In this document: piece after piece, positions 43,015 to 52,258 of the stretch | How the letters are laid out: the number at the start of each line of letters is the position of its first letter | Numbering within the stretch: position 1 is the stretch's first letter | Source: Villigracilis sp900696595 | GTDB lineage: Bacteria; Chloroflexota; Anaerolineae; Anaerolineales; Villigracilaceae | Direction of reading: 5' to 3' | Assembly: GCA_030263615.1 (NCBI GenBank) | Contig: SZPH01000004.1 | Location: 3,058-67,057 of the forward strand | DNA length: 64,000 nt | The notes under the pieces: generated by a model | What the model saw: the letters and a program-made list of their open reading frames with translations, nothing else | Told to the model about the DNA's origin: nothing | The model's database searches: none | Program-made: the position numbers and the translations under genes

Positions 43015-45042
43015 TTACGGCGCGGGCGGCGGGATGCGATCCGCGCCGGGCAACAGCGGCATCTCCGCCATGAGATAGACGACTTCATAGGCGATGTCGG
43101 CTCCGCACTCCCCGGCGAGCGCTTCAATGCGCCCGTTGCTGTTCGCGTCTTCGCCATAAAGTAAACGGCTCGAAACAAGAAGCATGTCGGCGATCGTCGC
43201 CTCCATCCCGGAGTCGAATTTCATTTCCCGTAATTTCAACGCAAGATCGAGCAATTGATTCCCGCGTTCTTCCATGCTCGCAACGCACGCGGCAAGGCTT
43301 TGCGTTGCTTCGATGATATTTTTTGTCGCGTCAGGCGCGGCGGCGGCGAATTGCGCATGGCTGAGCGTTTGCGTTAAATATCCCCGCTGAGCGGAATCGC
43401 CATTTTGCAACAGACCGAATCCATCCGTCGCGTCGCCAACCTCGCCGTCCCCATTCCAATCCTTATAAAGGTCCGCGTTTCCGCTCCCGACGAGCCCGTT
43501 GATGACCTCCTCGGCCGCCTGTCGCAGGGTTTCCTCGTCGCCCTCGTCGAACGCCGTATCGAGTTCCTCGACGGATATGACGATGTTGTCCGCCGCGATC
43601 CATAATCCCTGAATGAGCGCGATTCCCCCGGGCGCGCTGCCGATGGCGACCAGCACATGCCGCGCGTGATTCAACGCCAGCGGAGGAAAGATGGACGACG
43701 CGACGACGTCTCCGCTCGATTCATTTGGATTGGGATCGTCGTTCGGTTCGAGCGTGATTTCGACCTGGTCGTACAGCCCGAGCAGGTTGCTCCCCTGTGG
43801 GTTGACGTACGTCAGCGAGCCGTTCAGCCCTTCGAATTGGATGACGCCCAGGTTGAGCCGCTTTTCCCCGCCCTGCGAGAGGAACCACGCTTCGTAATGC
43901 GTTCCCTGCGCCGGGAGCGGAAGCCCGCTGACCGTGACGACCGTCTTATCCATCGGATTGTTGAAATCGAAGAAGGTCGCCTTCCCCACGATTTGATCCT
44001 TTTCGATGCGAGGCTGTAAAACGGGCGGGCGCAACATCCAAATTCCGAAAAAGGCGACGATCGCAAACACAAGCAAGCCGCCGACGATAAATGGAAGGCG
44101 GGAGGGCGCGTTCGATTGCGGCGGCAGGAGAGGGCGCGCGACAAGCTCGCCGACTTTTTCCGTCCGTTCCGAAATTTTTCCCCCCTCGCTTGCGGCGATG
44201 AATTCTTCCGCAAATTCCCCCGCGGATTCAAAACGCTGCGCCGGATCCTTGGCGAGGGCGCGATTGATCACGGCTTGCAGGGCGGGAGAGAGGCCTGCGA
44301 TGGGCGGCGGCGGCTCGTTCAAGTGTTTCATCAGCACGCCGAAGGTGGATTCGGCGTCGAAAGGCACCGCGCCCGCCAGCATTTCATACAGCACAACGCC
44401 GAGCGAGTAAATATCGGTTTTATGATTCACCCTGTCGCCGCGCGCCTGTTCGGGGCTCATGTAAGAGGGCGTGCCGAAGACGGCGCCGGTCGAGGTTTGA
44501 GTCGAAGAGTCGAGCAGGCGCACCAGCCCAAAGTCGGTCAGAACCGGTTCCACATCCAAAGGCAGGGATTGACTCTCATCCACATCCGCGCTTTTTGAGC
44601 GAAGCAGGATATTGGCGGGTTTGATGTCGCGGTGGACGATGTTCTGACTGTGGGCATGATCCACCGCCGAGGCGATGGAAGCCAGCAGTTTTTTTACGAT
44701 TTCGAGGGGAAGTTTTTCTCCGCGCGTTTGCAGCGCCTTGAGGTAGCCGCCGAGCGACGCGCCGGAGACCAGCTCCATCACGAGGCAGGGACGCCCGTCC
44801 GGCAGGTTGTAATCGTGGATTTGGATGATGTTCGGGTGCGAGAGGCTGGCGATCACCTGCGCCTCGCGCTCGAAACGCCTGCGCGATTCGGGGTCCTCGT
44901 CCACATGGTCGCGCATGATCTTGACCGCCACATCGCGTTCGAGCGTGGCGTGCCTGCCGAGATAGACCTCCGCCATTCCGCCGCGCGCGATGAGATTCCC
45001 GATGACGACGTTGCCGACGGTTCTTCCGCTCCACGATGACAT
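43015..45042 (-). CDS. Transmembrane Ser/Thr protein kinase with RskA-like extracellular domain
   Basis: A 675-residue protein. Residues about 10-275 are a complete eukaryote-type kinase: glycine loop GNLIARGGMAEVYLG, Lys in VAVKIMRD, HRDIKPANILLR, LTDFGLVRLL and SYMSPEQARGD. One helix follows (FIVGGLLVFAIVAFFGIWML). The outer part has FDFNNPMDKTVVTVSGLPLP and HYEAWFLSQGG, the pattern of anti-sigma-K (RskA) C-terminal domains; such domains are usual for sensors. No PASTA repeats are present. The start used is preceded by TATAAT at 7 bases and no ribosome site. Confidence 0.88.
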   Translation of the reverse strand: MSSWSGRTVGNVVIGNLIARGGMAEVYLGRHATLERDVAVKIMRDHVDEDPESRRRFEREAQVIASLSHPNIIQIHDYNLPDGRPCLVMELVSGASLGGYLKALQTRGEKLPLEIVKKLLASIASAVDHAHSQNIVHRDIKPANILLRSKSADVDESQSLPLDVEPVLTDFGLVRLLDSSTQTSTGAVFGTPSYMSPEQARGDRVNHKTDIYSLGVVLYEMLAGAVPFDAESTFGVLMKHLNEPPPPIAGLSPALQAVINRALAKDPAQRFESAGEFAEEFIAASEGGKISERTEKVGELVARPLLPPQSNAPSRLPFIVGGLLVFAIVAFFGIWMLRPPVLQPRIEKDQIVGKATFFDFNNPMDKTVVTVSGLPLPAQGTHYEAWFLSQGGEKRLNLGVIQFEGLNGSLTYVNPQGSNLLGLYDQVEITLEPNDDPNPNESSGDVVASSIFPPLALNHARHVLVAIGSAPGGIALIQGLWIAADNIVISVEELDTAFDEGDEETLRQAAEEVINGLVGSGNADLYKDWNGDGEVGDATDGFGLLQNGDSAQRGYLTQTLSHAQFAAAAPDATKNIIEATQSLAACVASMEERGNQLLDLALKLREMKFDSGMEATIADMLLVSSRLLYGEDANSNGRIEALAGECGADIAYEVVYLMAEMPLLPGADRIPPPAP

Positions 45043-45049
45043 GCGCCGG

Positions 45050-45055
45050 ATTATA
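45050..45055 (-). promoter_or_regulatory. -10 box 7 bases before the kinase start
   Basis: Perfect TATAAT on the minus strand; no recognisable -35. It lies directly after the terminator of the sortase gene. Confidence 0.5.
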
Positions 45056-45063
45056 ACCGACAT

Positions 45064-45100
45064 AAAAAAACCTCCGAGGTTTTCGATAACCTCGGAGGTT
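45064..45100 (-). terminator. Terminator of the sortase-fusion gene
   Basis: AACCTCCGAGGTT and AACCTCGGAGGTT form a stem, followed on the minus strand by a T run. It separates the surface protein from the kinase gene. Confidence 0.85.
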
Positions 45101-45121
45101 CGTCGCATTGCCTGTTTCGAC

Positions 45122-48100
45122 CTACTCGTTTTCCACACTTACCAGTACTGCGCGGACGACGCGACGGAAGAAGTATGTGTCGCTGGAGGGTAGATATAAC
45201 TGGCAGGTAATCAGCGTCAGATACGACTCTTCCTCAAGGTCTTCGAACGCAAAGCCGGTGGTGTAAGGGCGCGAGAGCCGCGAATTTGTGACTTCGAAGG
45301 TGTATTTCTCGCCGTACAGGTGGACGATGATCTGGTCGCCGTATTTGAGTTTTCTCAGGTTCGCAAAGGGACCGTCCAGCCCGTCGGCGTTGACGACGTG
45401 AGCCGTCATGACCGAGTTGCCTTCCCAGGTTGGGAAGGCTGTGCCGTTCAGCCAGCCGACATTATTTGCAAGCCATGTCACATCCCATTCGCCTTCTGCG
45501 GATTGCGGAACGCCGACGATGGGGGTTTTCACTCCAAGAGCCGGGATTTCGATCCACAGGTTGCCGAGGTCCGCGTAAGCGAGTTTAACGGGCTGTTCCG
45601 GCAGGAGCGTGACGCGGTTTGGAGCGAAGCCCGTGGCGGGCAGGGCGGAGACATTGCTTGAAGAGATCTTATCGCTGTCTCTGTCTCCGCCTCCATCGCC
45701 GCCCGTGGTTGGAGGCGGCACAAGTTGGAAGTTGCGGACGAAGTCGGTGGCGTTTGCGATTCCATTCCCGGCAAGGGCAAGCAGGGGATTGTTCGCCTGC
45801 ACGATGGATGTTGTGCCGCAGATATAAAGGCGGTAATAGCCCACCGTGGTCAGCGGCGCGCTGAGGTTGAGGGTGGCGATGAATGGGCCTAAACCGCCGC
45901 CGTTGTTGTAGTTTGCCGATATAACCGGAATCGGGATGTCCGGCGCGACCACGCCGCCGACGCAGCCCAAAGTATTGAACACCCCGGTCGTGGAATAGAG
46001 GAGGCGGTAGTTGGCGGGGTTGGTGACGTCGTCCGCATTCATATCGCCAGCCGGGTCGTAGACGTCCTTGTTGAACTGCGCGATCAATTGGCTGATGGAA
46101 AGAGCGGTCGAAATCGTTTCGCCCTCAGCCACATTCCCATCGCCCGTATCCGGGGTTGAGTTAATGAGCGGGACTTGAAGCAAGGCGGCGTCTATCACGA
46201 TGCCTTTATTGTCGCCCAGCGACCCTGGGGCGCCCGGCGTTGGAAGAGAGAGATTCGCGTCGTTGAGAGCGACATCCCGGATCGTGCCGCCGTTAAGCGC
46301 AAGCGAACCCGCGGCGACATAATCCAGGTCCGGCGTGACGTCGCCGGTCACAACGGTGTAGGTGAACGTCAGGGTGTTTGTGCCGCTGCCCGACAAATAG
46401 TTTGCGATTCCATCAACTGCGCCCAGTTCGAGCGTAAGTTGCGGTACGCCGGTTACATTCACGGTCTCGCTAAAGACCACCTCGATCAGGATGACCGCGC
46501 CGGGGAAGTAGGTTCCGTCCGGTGTGGGCGAAGTTACGTTTATCACTGTGGGACCGCCGGTGTCTATGATGAAGTCCGGGTCGCCGATGGCAAAAGGCGT
46601 CCATGGGCTTGCGGCGCCGCCGCTGTCAACAAAGCGATATTGCCACATGTATGAATCGGAGGGGAAGGGACCGCATGGTCCCGTATTTGCTTCGACGCCG
46701 CTGTTGGCAAAGGGGCTTGTGCAAGTTGCCGTGTTGGAAAAAGCCCCTGAGGTCGGCGCGACTTCCACTTCAAGAGTATATTGGTCGCCCTCGATATCCG
46801 TTGCAGTTCCTCTAAAGACCGCCTGGGTTTCGTTGGTCGTCCCGCCTTGGGGAATGAGAGTCACCGCATCCGTCCTGTATTGATTGGGGGCGGCGGTTTC
46901 GCCCGGCGCATCGTTGACCGGGGTGATGTTAATCGTCATGGTGTAGCTGGCGGCGCTATATAACGCGCCGTCGTACACCTCAAAATCGAAGGTTGCGTAA
47001 GCGGCGCCGTTTGCGTTTGATGCGGGGGCGAAGGTCAGCGTTGTAACATTGGCGCAGGTTCCGTTAAGCGGCACGTCCACGCCGAGGCATTGGAGAGTCC
47101 CGGCAGTTTCGAGCGCGGTCACGCGGATGCCGGAGAACGGATCGCCGTCAACGTCCGCATAAGGGGGCGCGGTCAGCGTTGTGAAATCGGCGACCGTGAA
47201 CGTGTAAGTCGTGTCCTCGTTTGCGGTTACGGAGCCGTCGCCGCCCGTGGGCGCGGAATTGGACGCTTCATAGGAGCCGATCTCGCAATTGACGCCCACG
47301 GGGCGGGCGACGCCGTTTTGCGATTGATTGTTTGTCGAGGCGGCATTTGCGCAAATTGCATTGTTCCCTGCGTTAAGCGCCGGGCTGCCCGCGTTAAGCG
47401 GGAAGTAAGGCGGCGAACCGGCAAGCGCGCCCAGCAGCGGATCGCTGTTCGCAAACCCCCCTCCGCAGTCTCCGGAAGAGAATGAGATATTGTTCCCGCC
47501 GTCGGTTATGACTCCGCCGCAGTTGCCCGCCGCGCCGTTTTCCGTCCCGCCGCTCAGGATAGTGTTGGCGACCGTCAACGTTCCGGCATTCTGGAAAAGA
47601 ATCCCGCCGTCGGCTGCGCCCGTCCCGGTATCGTTCGCGCTGTTCCCGGAGAAGGTGGCGTTATGAATTATGGCATTATCGTTCGACCAGACCGCGCCGC
47701 CCTGGGCGTTGCCGCCCGCCGCGCCCGTCTCGCTGACGGAGTTCCCCGAAAACGTCGTGTTTGCCAGGATGAAATTTGTCCCGGCGTTGGCAATAGCCCC
47801 GCCGCGCGCGTTATTGTTAGCAGTATTGGTGACGCTGTTGCCGATGAAAGTTGACAGCCGAATGACGGTTCCATCCGCCGCGGCGGTATTTGAGATCGCG
47901 CCCCCATCCGTGTTGCCCGCGACGCCGGAGATGGAATTGTTTTGGAACAGGCTGTTCGAGATGACGGCTGGATTGCTCTGGTTGACGATTGCGCCGCCGT
48001 CGTCCTGCGCCGCGTTGCCTGTGAAAGCGCTATTGCTCACATTAAGGCTGGCGAGCGCGCTGGCGATAAACATTGCGCCGGCGTTGATCGCCGAATTGTT

Positions 48101-49594
48101 CAGGAAGTTCGAATTAGAAACGGAGAAGGGGGAATTGCCGTTGTGATAGACGGCGCCCCCGCCGCCGCCCGCCGTATTGTTGGAGAAGTTTACCCCGCTG
48201 GTATTGCCGATCGTGAGCGCGCCTCCCGCGCCGACGGCAATACCGCCGCCGTTTCCGCTGGCGCTGTTGCCGGTAAACCCGCCGCCGTTGAGTTCCAATG
48301 TTCCAGCAAGAAGATAGACGCCCCCGCCGTCGTCAATTGTGGCGCTGTTCTGGTTGGTGAAATTGGTGTTGTCCACGTTGACGACGCCGGTCGCGCTTAC
48401 AATAAAAATCGCGCCGCCGTCGCCAAGACCGGTGGAAAAATTCCCATTAAAAGCGCTGCCTGAAATGCTCAGGCTGTTCGTGGTGTGCCAGATGGCGCCG
48501 CCGTTGGCGACCGCCGAATTGTTCGTGAAGGTGGAATTGGCGAGCGTAAAATTGCCGCCGCTGCGAATGGCGCCGGCATTCCCAATAATCGCCGTGTTAT
48601 TTGTAAACGTGGAGTTCGAGACTGTAAACGTACCGGCTGCGGTCGTATAAAAGAGCGCGCCGCCATAGGAGCCGGAATTGCCGGTGAACGTTCCGGTGAC
48701 GGTCAGATCGCCCGCGTCGTTTGAGATCGCCCCGCCGTTGCCGGATGAAGAGTTGTTAATAAAAGAAACGGAGGCGGTGTTTCCAACCGTAAGCGAACCG
48801 CCGTCCTGAAAGATCGCCCCGCCATCCCCGTTGGTTGTGTGGTTGCCCGTAAAGTTTCCGCCGTTGATTTCCAACGTTCCAGCCAGGAGATGCAGCGCCG
48901 CCCCGTTGTCAATGGCGGCGTTGTTCTGATTTGTGAACACGCTATTTAAAATTGTCATTGTGCCGACGCCATTGGCGATATAAACCGCCCCGCCGTCGTT
49001 CTGGGTATAGTTGCCGTCGAAGACGCTGTTGGAGATGGCTAGCGTCCCGTTGGTATGATAAACGGCGCCGCCGTTATTAACAGGGTTTGTGATGGTTCGA
49101 TTGGCGTTGAACGTGGAAGAACTCACTGTAAGCCCGACCCCGCCCGCATATAGGATCGCGCCGCCGTTCCCGTTGACCTGCCCGTTCGACAAAGTAATAT
49201 TTTGAACGGCGAACGCCCCGCCGGTCACGTTGAAAATTCGGAACGCGCCGCCGCCGTCCACCGTCACTGTGCCGCCGCCGTCTATGGTCAATCCGTCAAC
49301 GTCGGTAATGTTTGGCAGGGCGGCTATTGCGACGGTGATGGTCCCGACCGCCCCGGAAAATACGATGGTGTCTGCGCCCGTTCCCGCGCCGCAGTCCGGA
49401 TTCACCGCCGCGTCGTTGTTTGCGTTGATGATCGCCTCCCGCAGCGAGCATTGCCCATCAATCGCAACCGCCCCGCCCGCATTGGTGGTTACGGTCAACG
49501 TGGCCGCCCGCGCCTGTCGGACCGGCGCCAACGACACCGCTATGATCGCGATTAAACTTGCGGAAAGTAACTTCTGAAAAAACGGGTTTTTCAT
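45122..49594 (-). CDS. Large surface protein: beta-helix repeats, LPATG motif and C-terminal sortase domain
   Basis: A 1,490-residue exported protein. A signal peptide (LLSASLIAIIAVSLAPVRQARA) is followed by the CSLREAI start of a polymorphic beta-helix (about 60-760). It has repeated SNSxFxxNxAxxxGGAI turns, then a cadherin-like domain (GSVTANEDTTYTFTV) and Ig-like parts. An LPATG motif is at residues 1318-1322 (LPATGFAPNR). Behind it is a complete sortase: His1399 (MTAHVV), Cys1464 (TLITCQLY) and Arg1477/1478. Normally LPxTG is followed by a membrane helix and a charged tail, not by a sortase. The start was set at 49594; the upstream ORF part lies within a long leader. Confidence 0.85.
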   Translation of the reverse strand: MKNPFFQKLLSASLIAIIAVSLAPVRQARAATLTVTTNAGGAVAIDGQCSLREAIINANNDAAVNPDCGAGTGADTIVFSGAVGTITVAIAALPNITDVDGLTIDGGGTVTVDGGGAFRIFNVTGGAFAVQNITLSNGQVNGNGGAILYAGGVGLTVSSSTFNANRTITNPVNNGGAVYHTNGTLAISNSVFDGNYTQNDGGAVYIANGVGTMTILNSVFTNQNNAAIDNGAALHLLAGTLEINGGNFTGNHTTNGDGGAIFQDGGSLTVGNTASVSFINNSSSGNGGAISNDAGDLTVTGTFTGNSGSYGGALFYTTAAGTFTVSNSTFTNNTAIIGNAGAIRSGGNFTLANSTFTNNSAVANGGAIWHTTNSLSISGSAFNGNFSTGLGDGGAIFIVSATGVVNVDNTNFTNQNSATIDDGGGVYLLAGTLELNGGGFTGNSASGNGGGIAVGAGGALTIGNTSGVNFSNNTAGGGGGAVYHNGNSPFSVSNSNFLNNSAINAGAMFIASALASLNVSNSAFTGNAAQDDGGAIVNQSNPAVISNSLFQNNSISGVAGNTDGGAISNTAAADGTVIRLSTFIGNSVTNTANNNARGGAIANAGTNFILANTTFSGNSVSETGAAGGNAQGGAVWSNDNAIIHNATFSGNSANDTGTGAADGGILFQNAGTLTVANTILSGGTENGAAGNCGGVITDGGNNISFSSGDCGGGFANSDPLLGALAGSPPYFPLNAGSPALNAGNNAICANAASTNNQSQNGVARPVGVNCEIGSYEASNSAPTGGDGSVTANEDTTYTFTVADFTTLTAPPYADVDGDPFSGIRVTALETAGTLQCLGVDVPLNGTCANVTTLTFAPASNANGAAYATFDFEVYDGALYSAASYTMTINITPVNDAPGETAAPNQYRTDAVTLIPQGGTTNETQAVFRGTATDIEGDQYTLEVEVAPTSGAFSNTATCTSPFANSGVEANTGPCGPFPSDSYMWQYRFVDSGGAASPWTPFAIGDPDFIIDTGGPTVINVTSPTPDGTYFPGAVILIEVVFSETVNVTGVPQLTLELGAVDGIANYLSGSGTNTLTFTYTVVTGDVTPDLDYVAAGSLALNGGTIRDVALNDANLSLPTPGAPGSLGDNKGIVIDAALLQVPLINSTPDTGDGNVAEGETISTALSISQLIAQFNKDVYDPAGDMNADDVTNPANYRLLYSTTGVFNTLGCVGGVVAPDIPIPVISANYNNGGGLGPFIATLNLSAPLTTVGYYRLYICGTTSIVQANNPLLALAGNGIANATDFVRNFQLVPPPTTGGDGGGDRDSDKISSSNVSALPATGFAPNRVTLLPEQPVKLAYADLGNLWIEIPALGVKTPIVGVPQSAEGEWDVTWLANNVGWLNGTAFPTWEGNSVMTAHVVNADGLDGPFANLRKLKYGDQIIVHLYGEKYTFEVTNSRLSRPYTTGFAFEDLEEESYLTLITCQLYLPSSDTYFFRRVVRAVLVSVENE

Positions 49595-50117
49595 CAATGC
49601 GTCCTTGCCTTTTGGGCGGTGGATGGGCGCGTCCTCTTTCAAGGGCGGGTTCGATCTTGCCGCCGCTTTATGAAGCCGCTCAACCATGAGTTATTCTTGT
49701 TGAAATCGTTGGAATGTGTTTCATTTCAAGGGAAATCGTCCCGAAGATCGTTACGAAAACGAAAAAAACCTCTCGTGAAGACCTTTGGGGCGTTTTTCCT
49801 GATACCTCATTCGAAATGCGCCCAGACCGTTGAAATATTCACACTCATTGCGCCGGATTTTCGTTGCGGTCGGCTCGCGGCAACCCGCTTCGCGCTCCTA
49901 TTACGGCGGCTCCGGCTGCCTTTCACTTCTGCAAGGAATTGGGAGGATTTTAATTTAAACTTGGAAGATGTCAAGCGACGATTATCGAAATTCGCCAGAT
50001 AATATGTTTTTACAATCTATGCGGGACACAACTGCCGCGCCTACGGTCTTGTCGCGCAGTTTATATCCCGTCATAATTTGATTGATACAATTCACAGAAG
50101 AGGAATCAGTATTGCTT
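49595..50117. other. Long leader of the surface protein gene, otherwise without genes
   Basis: No gene is seen. The minus-strand promoter at 49947-49974 leaves an untranslated leader of about 345 bases before the ATG. It has GC-rich complementary stretches around 49860-49920 and could hold a regulatory RNA; no known class was identified. 49975-50117 contains the start of the pncC transcript. Confidence 0.45.
49947..49974 (-). promoter_or_regulatory. Promoter of the sortase-fusion gene
   Basis: Minus strand TTGACA (49969-49974), 16 bases, TAAAAT (49947-49952). Confidence 0.65.
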
Positions 50118-50597
50118 ATGACACTCGAATCGCGTATAGGCGACGTAATGAACCAAAAACGCCTCACCCTCGCCGCCGCCGAATCCTGCACCGGCGGACT
50201 CGTGTCCAGCCGCATCACGGATGTCCCCGGCTCATCCGCATATTTTCTGGGCGGGGTTGTGGCGTACTCTTATGAAGCCAAAGCCTCCCTGCTTGGCGTT
50301 TCGTGGGATACGTTGAACAAATACGGCGCAGTTTCGCGCGAAACAGTGATCGAGATGGCGCGCGGCGCGAGAAAACTTTTCAACGCCGATATCGCCGTCA
50401 GCATAAGCGGCATAGCGGGACCCGGCGGCGGGACGGACGCCAAACCCGTAGGGACGGTCTGGGTCGGGCTGTCCGCTTCGGGCGGGGAAGAGGCGCGGCA
50501 TTTCGTCTGGGAAGGCGATCGGATTCTCAATAAACAACTTTCAAGCGAAGCCGCGATGCAATTCATCCTCGATTATCTTGAAGGAAAGCTCGAATGA
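50118..50597 (+). CDS. pncC: Nicotinamide-nucleotide amidohydrolase (stand-alone PncC/CinA C domain)
   Basis: A 159-residue enzyme that deamidates nicotinamide mononucleotide to return it to NAD synthesis. The catalytic Ser region is AAAESCTGGLVSSRITDVPG, followed by FLGGVVAYSYEAKASLLGV and SISGIAGPGGGTDAKPVGTV. The ATG at 50118 is used; a TTG two codons earlier has a better placed AGAGGA. Its stop overlaps the next start (ATGA). A second gene in the window (52258) has a degenerate copy of this domain. Confidence 0.92.
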   Translation: MTLESRIGDVMNQKRLTLAAAESCTGGLVSSRITDVPGSSAYFLGGVVAYSYEAKASLLGVSWDTLNKYGAVSRETVIEMARGARKLFNADIAVSISGIAGPGGGTDAKPVGTVWVGLSASGGEEARHFVWEGDRILNKQLSSEAAMQFILDYLEGKLE

Positions 50598-51268
50598 AAA
50601 TCGTCGTCATGATTTCGGCGAACGCCGAATGGAAGGCGGCGAAGAAAATTTTTTCGCGGCTCGAAATTCATTCATCCCCGTACGGCGAAACCGCGCATTT
50701 GAATCTCGGGGGCTTCGACCTCAAACTCTTTCACAGCGGCTGGGGCAAGATCGCCTCGGCGGGCGCGGTTCAATATGCGATCGATCACGACCGCCCCGAT
50801 CTGATCGTCAACCTCGGTTCCTGCGGCGGCTTTGAAGGCGCGATCAACCTGGGCGATATCGTCCTCGTCGAGCGGACTTTCATCTACGACATCGTCGAAC
50901 TCATGGGCGATTACGACTTCGTGGAATATTACGCCTCGACCCTCGACCTGGGCTGGGTCGCCGAACCCTATCCTTTTCCCGTCCGAAAGGGAATCCTCGC
51001 CTCCGCCGACAGCGACCTGCCGCCCGCAAGAATCGCTTATCTCAAATCGCAGGGAGCCATCGCCGGCGATTGGGAATCCGGCGCGCTTGCCTGGGTGGCG
51101 AAGAAAAACGCCGCGCGGTTGTTGATCCTGCGCGGCGTGACCGACCTGGTGAACGAGGATACGGGCGAAGCCTATGACAATCTCGCGCTGTTCGAAGAAC
51201 GGACGGAAGGCGTCATGCGGACGCTCTTCGATCAACTGCCCGGCTGGTTGGAGCGGGTGAGAATATAG
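50594..51268 (+). CDS. Nucleoside phosphorylase/MTA-SAH nucleosidase family protein
   Basis: A 224-residue protein of the PNP/UDP family. VNLGSCGGFEGAINLGDIVLV is the phosphate/ribose core, and GDWESGALAWVAKKNAARLLILRGVTD holds the catalytic region (Glu, Ser and Asp). It may cleave 5'-methylthioadenosine or S-adenosylhomocysteine; MTA is the by-product of SpeE in this window, so recycling is possible. It overlaps pncC by 4 bases and is translationally coupled to it. Confidence 0.8.
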   Translation: MKIVVMISANAEWKAAKKIFSRLEIHSSPYGETAHLNLGGFDLKLFHSGWGKIASAGAVQYAIDHDRPDLIVNLGSCGGFEGAINLGDIVLVERTFIYDIVELMGDYDFVEYYASTLDLGWVAEPYPFPVRKGILASADSDLPPARIAYLKSQGAIAGDWESGALAWVAKKNAARLLILRGVTDLVNEDTGEAYDNLALFEERTEGVMRTLFDQLPGWLERVRI

Positions 51269-52258
51269 TTATTTCCAATTCACCAGCGCGTCGAGCGCCT
51301 TCAAATTTTTCTCGAAGTCGGTGTATTTGTGCGTGGAAAGTTCCATGTCCACAGCGGTGATGCCGAGTTCGACGGCGTAATCGGCGAGCGTGCCGGTGTA
51401 GACGCAGCCGGTGTCAATGGGCGGGTAGGGGTATCCGGTTGACTTGGCGAGCGACTTGGCGAATTTCTTCGAGTCCGCCTCCCAGGGTTCGCCGCCGGGG
51501 AAGACTCCCAGCGCCGCGCTGTGATAACTGATGAGGGTTTCGATCTGGTGCGATTGCAGGAAGTACATTACCGCGCGCGTTTCCGGTTCGGAGCCGGGAG
51601 TCAGCCCGCCGGTGGTGGGGGTCAGCGTCCAGCATCCGTCGCGGTCCCAGGTCTTTGCCCAATTGGCGGGGAAGTTGCGGTTCAAATCCACGCCGTTGTC
51701 GTTGACGCGCCCATCTATGCCGTGGTCGCGCGCGTCGCCGTCGGGGTTCAAGTTCCGTAAGATGTAGAGCGTCACATCGTCCGGGACGATCTCGGGGTTG
51801 GCGAAGATATGCTGGATCAATTCGTCCGCCAGGGCGATGGTGTTCCATTCATAGCCGCCGTGAATTCCGGCCACGATCATCTTTTCGCGCTCGCCGCGCC
51901 CGAAGATATAAACCTGGATGGGCCTGCCGGATACGGAGTATCCAATCGTCGCAATGCTGGCGCGTCCCTGCGCCGAAGCGGGCAGGACAAACGGGGTGGG
52001 CGATTGCGCGACGATCAGCGTCGCGCGCGGCTTCGGCGTGATGGTTGGCAGCACAAGCGCGACCGGGAGCGGCGTGTAGGTGGCGGGCATCGTCGCCGTA
52101 AAGACGACCCGCGGTTCCTGGGTGGCGGCGCGGGCGGGTTGCAGCGCCCAATATGCGACGAACACCAGCGCGAGCGCGAACAAGCCGATGATATTCAACC
52201 CCCAGGCGAGGATGACCAGCGGGGTATCGTTCTTTTTGCGCGGCTTGAGTTTCGCCAT
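51269..52258 (-). CDS. Membrane-anchored M14 zinc carboxypeptidase
   Basis: A 329-residue enzyme with an N-terminal helix (VILAWGLNIIGLFALALVFV) and an outer M14 domain. Zinc ligands are His and Glu in IHGGYEWNTI and the later His in LISYHSAALGV. The substrate pocket shows RNLNPDGDARD and NGVDLNRNFPANW. The catalytic Glu is in the LGITAVDMELSTH end. It probably trims peptidoglycan or extracellular peptides. Its start overlaps the CinA-like stop (TAATG), so they are co-translated. Confidence 0.88.
   Translation of the reverse strand: MAKLKPRKKNDTPLVILAWGLNIIGLFALALVFVAYWALQPARAATQEPRVVFTATMPATYTPLPVALVLPTITPKPRATLIVAQSPTPFVLPASAQGRASIATIGYSVSGRPIQVYIFGRGEREKMIVAGIHGGYEWNTIALADELIQHIFANPEIVPDDVTLYILRNLNPDGDARDHGIDGRVNDNGVDLNRNFPANWAKTWDRDGCWTLTPTTGGLTPGSEPETRAVMYFLQSHQIETLISYHSAALGVFPGGEPWEADSKKFAKSLAKSTGYPYPPIDTGCVYTGTLADYAVELGITAVDMELSTHKYTDFEKNLKALDALVNWK

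Noticed and set aside
49860..49920. Cyclic di-GMP riboswitch in the surface-protein leader
   Set aside because: A GCGGGTTGCC piece resembles the 3' end of the consensus, but the GGGACGCAAAGCC core is missing.
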